From CAYNNP01 sp964398215 (lineage in GTDB: Bacteria; Planctomycetota; Planctomycetia; Pirellulales; Pirellulaceae), in contig CAYNNP010000061.1 in NCBI GenBank assembly GCA_964398215.1, forward strand, positions 1-27,641: DNA of 27,641 bases, read 5' to 3'. The notes beneath the pieces are model-generated. The model ran no database searches, was not told the DNA's origin, and saw nothing but the letters and a program-made list of their open reading frames with translations. Positions 23,401 through 27,641 of this stretch are shown in pieces; position 1 is the first letter of the stretch, and each line of letters begins with the position of its first letter. Position numbers and translations under genes: made by a program.

Positions 23401-26400
23401 TCAGGCCCAGCTACGACGCATAGACTTGGTCCATTGTAGGATCCGATCGCCATGTCACCCCACAACATTGGTTCGACTTCGGCGCCCGGTAAACGTACGC
23501 TCATCATGCTGCCACCTGGCAACGCTTGCATCGCCCGGCCGCGCTCTGCGATCATTTTCAAACCGTCTTCCAGCGAGAACACGCCAGCAGTACAGGCGGC
23601 AGCGAATTCGCCAATCGAATGGCCCATCAAAGCCGCCGGTTGAACGCCCCAAGCTAGCCAAACTTGCGACAGCGAATAGCCGATCGCAAACAAAGCCGGT
23701 TGAGTAAATTGAGTGTTGCGCAGAATCTCGGTAGCCGCTTCTTCACCGCCTACCTCCGGGAACAAAACTTCTCGTAAGTCACGCTCTAGCAACGGCAACA
23801 AAAGCTCGGCACAGCGGTCCAGGTTTTGTTTGAAAATTTCGGAATGTTCATACAGGTTTTTACCCATTCGCACGTACTGCGATCCCTGGCCGGGGAACAT
23901 GAACACCACATCTCGCTGGGCAGTAGAGGCCTTGCGTTTCATATACTTTGGCGGTTTTTTGTCTGCCAAAACGGTGATGGCGTCGGCCGCCTCGCTCGAA
24001 ACAATCGCTGAGCGGTAAATGAACTCGTCGCGACCAAGTTGCAATGTCTGAGACGTTTCGACAAGCGATTCGGTGTCCGCTTCTCCGCTGCGCAAATGGT
24101 TTATTAAATTATCGATATTGGCCGCCAAAGCGTCTTCGGTTTTCCCGGAGACTGGCAGAATCGCAACTGGCAATTCGTTGGATGTTTGATGCTTACTGGA
24201 ATCATCCGTCTGTGCGGCAGCAACTACCGGAGCTTCTTCAAGCAAGACGTGTGCGTTCGTCCCGCCGACCCCGAACGAACTGACGCCGCCGCGACGAGGA
24301 TTTTCGTTTCGCTTCCAAGGTTTCAGTGAATCGCAAACGTAGAACGGACTGTTTTCAATATCGATTTGCGGGTTTGGCTTTTCGTAGTGCAGCGTCGCTG
24401 GAATTTGTTCGTCGTGCAACGCCATTGCAACCTTGATCAAACCGGCTACGCCAGCAGCCGCAACGGTGTGACCGATGTTGCCTTTAACACTTCCAATTGC
24501 GCAGTACTGGGTTGAATCCGCTTCGGGTGTTTTTTCGCCCGTTTGTTGCTGTTTCCCATTTTCAAAAACGCGACGTAGGGCGGTGACTTCGATTGGATCG
24601 CCGATTGGGGTCGCGGTTCCGTGAGCTTCGATGTACTCAATCGATTTTGGATCAACCTCTGCCATCGCCTGAGCCATAGCAACGGCGTTCGATTGACCGG
24701 TGATACTTGGCGCAGAGAAACTTGCTTTCTCGCCGCCGTCGTTATTGATTCCAAAGCCTTTGACGACCGCGTAAATTCGATCGCCAGCAGCAACTGCGTC
24801 TTCGAGCCGACGAACAACGACAACCCCCGCGCCATCGCTGAACAACGTACCAGCTCCGGCAGCATCGAACGGACGGCAGTGTCCATCCGGTGTGAAGATG
24901 CTTCCTGTTTGGTGTACGTGACCGCTGTTTTGCGGGAAGGTCACCGAGGCTCCACCAGCAATTGCAATGTCACAGTGCCCTGAGTCAAGCGACTTGCAGG
25001 CTTCGATCAAGGCGACCAAGGAAGTCGAACATGCAGTGTTTACATTGATCGCTGGGCCGGTCAGGTTCAACGCATGAGCAATCCGAGTGGCGATGTAGTC
25101 TTTCTCGTTATAAACACCGACTTGAAACTCACCGGTTTGGCGGACGAGTTCCGGGTTGGTCAAAATGTTTTTAACAAAGTAAGAAGTGGTATACGATCCT
25201 GCCCAAACACCGATCGTTTGATCCGATTTATTGGGGATGATTCCTGCGTCTTCGAGAGCCGTCCAAGACAGTTCCAACAAAATTCGCTGCTGGGGACAAG
25301 TTAGTTCGGCGTTGCGTGGTGGGGTGCTAAAGAATCGGGCGTCGAAGTGGTCGGCGTCTTTGATGATCCCACGCGCAGGCACATAGTTCGGGTCGCTGGT
25401 GTCTCGTGGATCGATCGTCGAGTCCAATTCATCCTTGCTGAAAAACGTGATTGATTCACGTCCGTTGACGAGGTTGTCCCAATATTGGTTCAAATCGTCC
25501 GCCCCTGGCATCCGGGCCGCCATCCCAACGATCGCGTATTGGCCAGAGTTTTGATCATTGGACTTCGAGCGGGATATTTTCTTGGGAATAGGCCCCACTG
25601 ACTCAGCAGCCATTTTCAAAAACGAGTCGATCGTCGGATTATCGAAAAACTCGGCTCCGGTCACGTCGATGTTCAGCTGCTGCTTGGCTTGTGCAACCAC
25701 TTTGACTGCCCGGATTGAATTACCGCCCAGTTCAAAAAAGTTATCTTGGGTGCCAACTTCATCCAGTTGCAAAACATCGCACCAGATTTTTGCAAGCTCA
25801 CGTTCCTGGCTCGTTTTAGGTTTAACGAACTCAGTACCAATACTTGGCCGCTTCGTGGAAGGCGGCGCGAACGATTTGCGGTCAAGCTTGCCGCTTGGGG
25901 TGTATGGAAACTTGTCAACCACGACCACCGTATTCGGCACCATATACTCTGGCAATGTCAGTCCGACGTTGGCGCGGATCTTGGAGAGGTCTGGTCCATT
26001 TTCGTTGTCGACTAGCAAGTAGCCAACGATTCGTTTGTCGCCGGGGCGATCTTCGCGGACCACCGATGCGGCTTGTCGTACTCCTGGTTGCATCGCCAAC
26101 GCGGCGTCAATCTCACCCAGTTCGATACGATGACCGTTGAACTTGACCTGGTTGTCCATGCGGCCCATGTGAAAAAACTGTCCCTCGTCGGTCAGCACTG
26201 CCAAGTCGCCTGTGCGGTAGACTCGCTCGCCTTTGAAGTCGACAAACTTTTCAGCGTTCAAGTCGTCGCGTTTCAAATAGCCTAGGGTCACGCCGTCTCC
26301 ACCGATCAACAATTCCCCGGGAGTTTCAGGAGGGCAAAGTTCGTTCGATTCGTCGACGATGTAGACTTGTGTATTGATGATTGGCGTACCAACCAAGATC

Positions 26401-27386
26401 CGGCCTTCTTCGCTGGTGATATGAGCGACGGTCGAATAAACGGTTGTTTCTGTTGGCCCATACGCGTTCCACAGTTCGCCGCAGCGATCCAGCAACGGGC
26501 GAATCAAATCTCGTGGCAACGGTTCGCCCGCCGAAGCGAACTTCATTTCTGGATTGCCGTGAAAGTCTGCTTCCAAGATCATTCGCCACATCGCAGGAGT
26601 GGCTTGCATGAAGTTGACTTCGTATTGATCCATCGCCTTGACGAGTGCGGTTGTGTCCTTTGCCGTAGCACGATCCACGACAGCAACGGATCCACCAACG
26701 ACCAATGGCAAGAAGATTTCCATGACGCTAATGTCAAACGAAAGCGTCGTCGTTGCTAAAATTCGATCACTAGCAGTAAACCCTGGTGCCTCGAGCATTC
26801 CGTAAAGGAAGTTGACCGCAGCTCGGTGTTGAACTTGAACCCCTTTAGGTTTACCGGTCGATCCCGATGTGTAGATCACATAAGCGATGTCTGTTTCTGG
26901 TTCGACATTGGCACTGATCGCAGAATTGCCTGCAGCTGCGATTTTGTCCCAATCTCGATCAACAACTGTTACCGGCGCATCGAATTTGTCCGTAAGATCG
27001 CTTTGATCAAGATGAGCGATCACGAGTTTGACCTCCGAGTTTTCGACCATGTAGACCAGGCGATCCACCGGGTAATCGGGGTCCAGTGGCACATAGCCAG
27101 CGCCCGACTTCATGATCCCAAGCAATAGTGCTGGTGTATCGACATCGCGGTTGGAACACAGCCCCACTAAATCGCCTTGGCCGATGCCCTTGCTGCAAAG
27201 GTAGTTGGCCAGTTCGTTACTACGCTCGTCCAATTGGCGGTAGGTTTGCGTTTGATCGCCACTCAAAACCGCAATTGCGTCTGGAGTCTTACTCGCCTGC
27301 GCTGCAATCACTTCGTGAAGCGACTGTTGAGGAAAGTCGCGCTGAGTGGCTTCGTTGACTTGATTGTAAATTTCTTGAAGGTTCAT
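20475..27386 (-). CDS. Hybrid NRPS/PKS megasynthase: A-PCP-KS-AT-ACP-aminotransferase
   Basis: 2303 residues from ATG 27386; the frame runs 14 codons further up, but that overlaps the upstream gene. Domains: adenylation (16-506; YTSGSTGKPKG, NAYGPTE, YRTGDL, SGKLDRK), PCP (GGNSIRA, Ser557), KS (NTACSTS Cys786, His922, His973), AT (GHSIGE Ser1257; HAFH at 1353-1356, the malonyl-CoA type), ACP (GLDSLVL, Ser1609), an Ala/Pro-rich linker (1650-1796) and a class III PLP aminotransferase (1851-2256; SNTGSEA, FDEVITG with Asp2058, SYGKVVGGG with Lys2086). There is no condensation, ketoreductase or thioesterase domain. By analogy with mycosubtilin synthase, it should load one amino acid, add one malonyl unit and transaminate the beta-ketone to a beta-amine. 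Neighbours: a phosphopantetheinyl transferase gene 10 bp upstream; the kinase gene converges on its 3' end. Confidence 0.95.
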   Translation of the reverse strand: MNLQEIYNQVNEATQRDFPQQSLHEVIAAQASKTPDAIAVLSGDQTQTYRQLDERSNELANYLCSKGIGQGDLVGLCSNRDVDTPALLLGIMKSGAGYVPLDPDYPVDRLVYMVENSEVKLVIAHLDQSDLTDKFDAPVTVVDRDWDKIAAAGNSAISANVEPETDIAYVIYTSGSTGKPKGVQVQHRAAVNFLYGMLEAPGFTASDRILATTTLSFDISVMEIFLPLVVGGSVAVVDRATAKDTTALVKAMDQYEVNFMQATPAMWRMILEADFHGNPEMKFASAGEPLPRDLIRPLLDRCGELWNAYGPTETTVYSTVAHITSEEGRILVGTPIINTQVYIVDESNELCPPETPGELLIGGDGVTLGYLKRDDLNAEKFVDFKGERVYRTGDLAVLTDEGQFFHMGRMDNQVKFNGHRIELGEIDAALAMQPGVRQAASVVREDRPGDKRIVGYLLVDNENGPDLSKIRANVGLTLPEYMVPNTVVVVDKFPYTPSGKLDRKSFAPPSTKRPSIGTEFVKPKTSQERELAKIWCDVLQLDEVGTQDNFFELGGNSIRAVKVVAQAKQQLNIDVTGAEFFDNPTIDSFLKMAAESVGPIPKKISRSKSNDQNSGQYAIVGMAARMPGADDLNQYWDNLVNGRESITFFSKDELDSTIDPRDTSDPNYVPARGIIKDADHFDARFFSTPPRNAELTCPQQRILLELSWTALEDAGIIPNKSDQTIGVWAGSYTTSYFVKNILTNPELVRQTGEFQVGVYNEKDYIATRIAHALNLTGPAINVNTACSTSLVALIEACKSLDSGHCDIAIAGGASVTFPQNSGHVHQTGSIFTPDGHCRPFDAAGAGTLFSDGAGVVVVRRLEDAVAAGDRIYAVVKGFGINNDGGEKASFSAPSITGQSNAVAMAQAMAEVDPKSIEYIEAHGTATPIGDPIEVTALRRVFENGKQQQTGEKTPEADSTQYCAIGSVKGNIGHTVAAAGVAGLIKVAMALHDEQIPATLHYEKPNPQIDIENSPFYVCDSLKPWKRNENPRRGGVSSFGVGGTNAHVLLEEAPVVAAAQTDDSSKHQTSNELPVAILPVSGKTEDALAANIDNLINHLRSGEADTESLVETSQTLQLGRDEFIYRSAIVSSEAADAITVLADKKPPKYMKRKASTAQRDVVFMFPGQGSQYVRMGKNLYEHSEIFKQNLDRCAELLLPLLERDLREVLFPEVGGEEAATEILRNTQFTQPALFAIGYSLSQVWLAWGVQPAALMGHSIGEFAAACTAGVFSLEDGLKMIAERGRAMQALPGGSMMSVRLPGAEVEPMLWGDMAIGSYNGPSLCVVAGPDDQVAELQAKLEAKEVVCRHLHTSHAFHSPMMNEIVNPFAEFVSQFKLNAPEIPILSTVTGDWMSNEQATDPLYWAEHLRKPVRFSEAVTRMWSEKEGDPDRILIELGPRRTLATLAKQHAADPKNQISIPTLSNTSEDNAEWFSTMSAVAQLWLAGAKIDWRRLSTDGQPRVRRHSTLPTYAFQRKRYFIAPGTALESSTAAQVQPESAPATIPSNPATECAVFTTPQPIQQIATPPETNTMSRIPNIVSSIHSVFENCSGFELSEFDGDTTFFEMGLDSLVLTQTATALKKEMGFEVTFRQLLEETPTVDSLAEFLDDKLPADKFAAVPASTEPAPVPAAPTAPVEAAAVPVATPQPVAPVAAAPQPAAVQPVAVHPVAPGILNEHLRLIAAQLNLLSGYPVNMVPQAAPPAAAPTPVAPAPVVQAGSAPPEVCSATAPQNMAAPLAKASPTPPADKAEEPKKAKRFATVKLNETELTEAQQSYLDRTIRDNCAMMPNSKAYAQKHRKYMADPRTVSGFRPNMKEMTHPIVIDRSKGTQLWDIDGNQYTDFTCGFGSNLLGHSHDVTIAAITDQVQKDYAIGPQSPLAGEVAQLFCELTGNERMAFSNTGSEAVLGCTRLARNATGRDLIVMFNGDYHGILDEVIARGSKKLKSFPAATGIPATHVGNTLILDYGTDESLQIIRERMDEIAGILVEPVQSRMPELQPGEFLRELRKMTEDEPTALIFDEVITGLRIGFGGAQEYFGVKADLASYGKVVGGGMPIGVVAGKAEYMAGLDGGYWQYGDDSRPEAGMTYFAGTFVRHPLALAASRAIMLHLKEGGQPMYDRLNEFSQYLADELNKVFEQLDAPLSLAHFGSLFKIQFAQELVYSEVFFAGLRRRGMHIWDHRPCLLTLAHEKSHVDELVQATFDTIVECQRNGFMPGEGYKNVSTEVDADRLPQMGAKIGKDKEGNPGWFIPDALNPGQFIQVGVR
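21999..22439 (-). repeat. Ala/Pro/Val-rich linker between ACP and aminotransferase
   Basis: About 147 codons, mostly Ala, Pro and Val. They are interrupted by one amphipathic helix candidate (ILNEHLRLIAAQLNLLSG) and end in a Lys-rich turn. The length and composition suggest a flexible tether that lets the ACP reach the aminotransferase. The long open frame on the opposite strand here is a by-product of the skewed composition. Confidence 0.8.
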
Positions 27387-27396
27387 ATCGTTATGC

Positions 27397-27641
27397 CTAT
27401 TGCGCCATCCATGTTGCAGTAAAAACATCGCTTTTAGTCGTATGGAAATGCACGTCTAATGAAGCGGGAGAGATTTTAAAATTTGGATTGGAATCCAGTG
27501 AAGCGATTCGAATGGTGTCCGGCGTACACGATTCGATTGCGACTTGTTTGAATTCGAAAAACGCTTTTGTGATCGGGTACCAGCACTTGTAGAATGCTTC
27601 CTTGGCTGAAAACGCCAACGTGAAAGCAACCGGTGGGCTCA
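27397..27641 (-). CDS. 4'-phosphopantetheinyl transferase, Sfp/EntD-like (N-terminal part outside the window)
   Basis: The reading frame is open to the window edge on the minus strand; the TTG at 27618 is only an internal codon. The visible 81 residues start SPPVAFTLAFSAKEAFYKCWYP. The FSAKEAFYK segment is the family's KEA/S-x-x-K motif, with the Glu that helps bind magnesium and the Lys that contacts the CoA phosphate. The upstream D-x-E motif would be outside the window. The enzyme transfers the phosphopantetheine arm from coenzyme A to carrier-protein serines. The gene ends 10 bp before the megasynthase start, so the two are almost certainly one operon, and its obvious targets are Ser557 and Ser1609 of that protein. 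Confidence 0.85.
   Translation of the reverse strand, partial: SPPVAFTLAFSAKEAFYKCWYPITKAFFEFKQVAIESCTPDTIRIASLDSNPNFKISPASLDVHFHTTKSDVFTATWMAQ

Noticed and set aside
25869..27341. N-terminal domain of the megasynthase as a fatty acyl-AMP ligase, as in mycosubtilin synthase
   Set aside because: It has the amino-acid adenylation motifs including the FDIS Asp and the A10 Lys, and is followed by a PCP-type GGNS carrier; the sequence fits an amino-acid-loading domain.

Overview
The window looks like a chromosomal segment from a planctomycete, most likely of the Rhodopirellula/Pirellulales type. The signs are a large secreted dockerin/GEVED protein, a CotH-family protein with an EF-hand and Gly/Pro-rich linkers, an ECF sigma factor overlapping a membrane Ser/Thr kinase gene, and palindromic intergenic repeats. 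This assignment rests on protein architecture recalled from these families, not on a database search.

Layout. 1-2297 (+): 3' part of a secreted multi-domain surface protein. 2298-2841: intergenic, with two inverted repeats. 2842-15390 (+): seven consecutive, tightly packed genes for exported amidohydrolase-superfamily proteins (imidazolonepropionase-like, COG1228 type). Two are internally duplicated, so there are nine amidohydrolase-like units. 15421-15446: likely terminator of the array. 15702-17342 (+): CotH-like protein. 17343-17564: intergenic with two palindromic repeats. 17565-18200 and 18197-20371 (+): ECF sigma factor and transmembrane Ser/Thr kinase with ATGA overlap. 20475-27386 (-): hybrid NRPS/PKS/aminotransferase megasynthase of about 2300 residues. 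27397-27641 (-): C-terminal part of a 4'-phosphopantetheinyl transferase just upstream of the megasynthase, which it probably activates.

The most unusual element is the seven-gene array. Only the fifth gene (11236-12519) keeps a complete amidohydrolase metal site (HxH, two further His, one Asp). The other eight units keep the flanking fold signatures (the 'PG-hydrophobic' strand end before the HxH position, and the 'G-x-hydrophobic-x-x-G-K-x-A/G-D' C-terminal signature) but have lost the metal ligands. At the same loop of the barrel most members carry long Lys/Glu/Asp-rich or Ser-rich low-complexity inserts. One member also has a small beta-rich domain between two such inserts. This suggests an exported hetero-oligomer of one enzyme and several pseudoenzymes. 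That is inference; the substrate is unknown.

The second system is the megasynthase: A-PCP-KS-AT-ACP-(Ala/Pro linker)-aminotransferase. It has no condensation, reductase or thioesterase domain. By analogy with the mycosubtilin/iturin type, it should load an amino acid, extend it once with malonyl-CoA and convert the beta-keto group into a beta-amine. How the product is released cannot be seen here.
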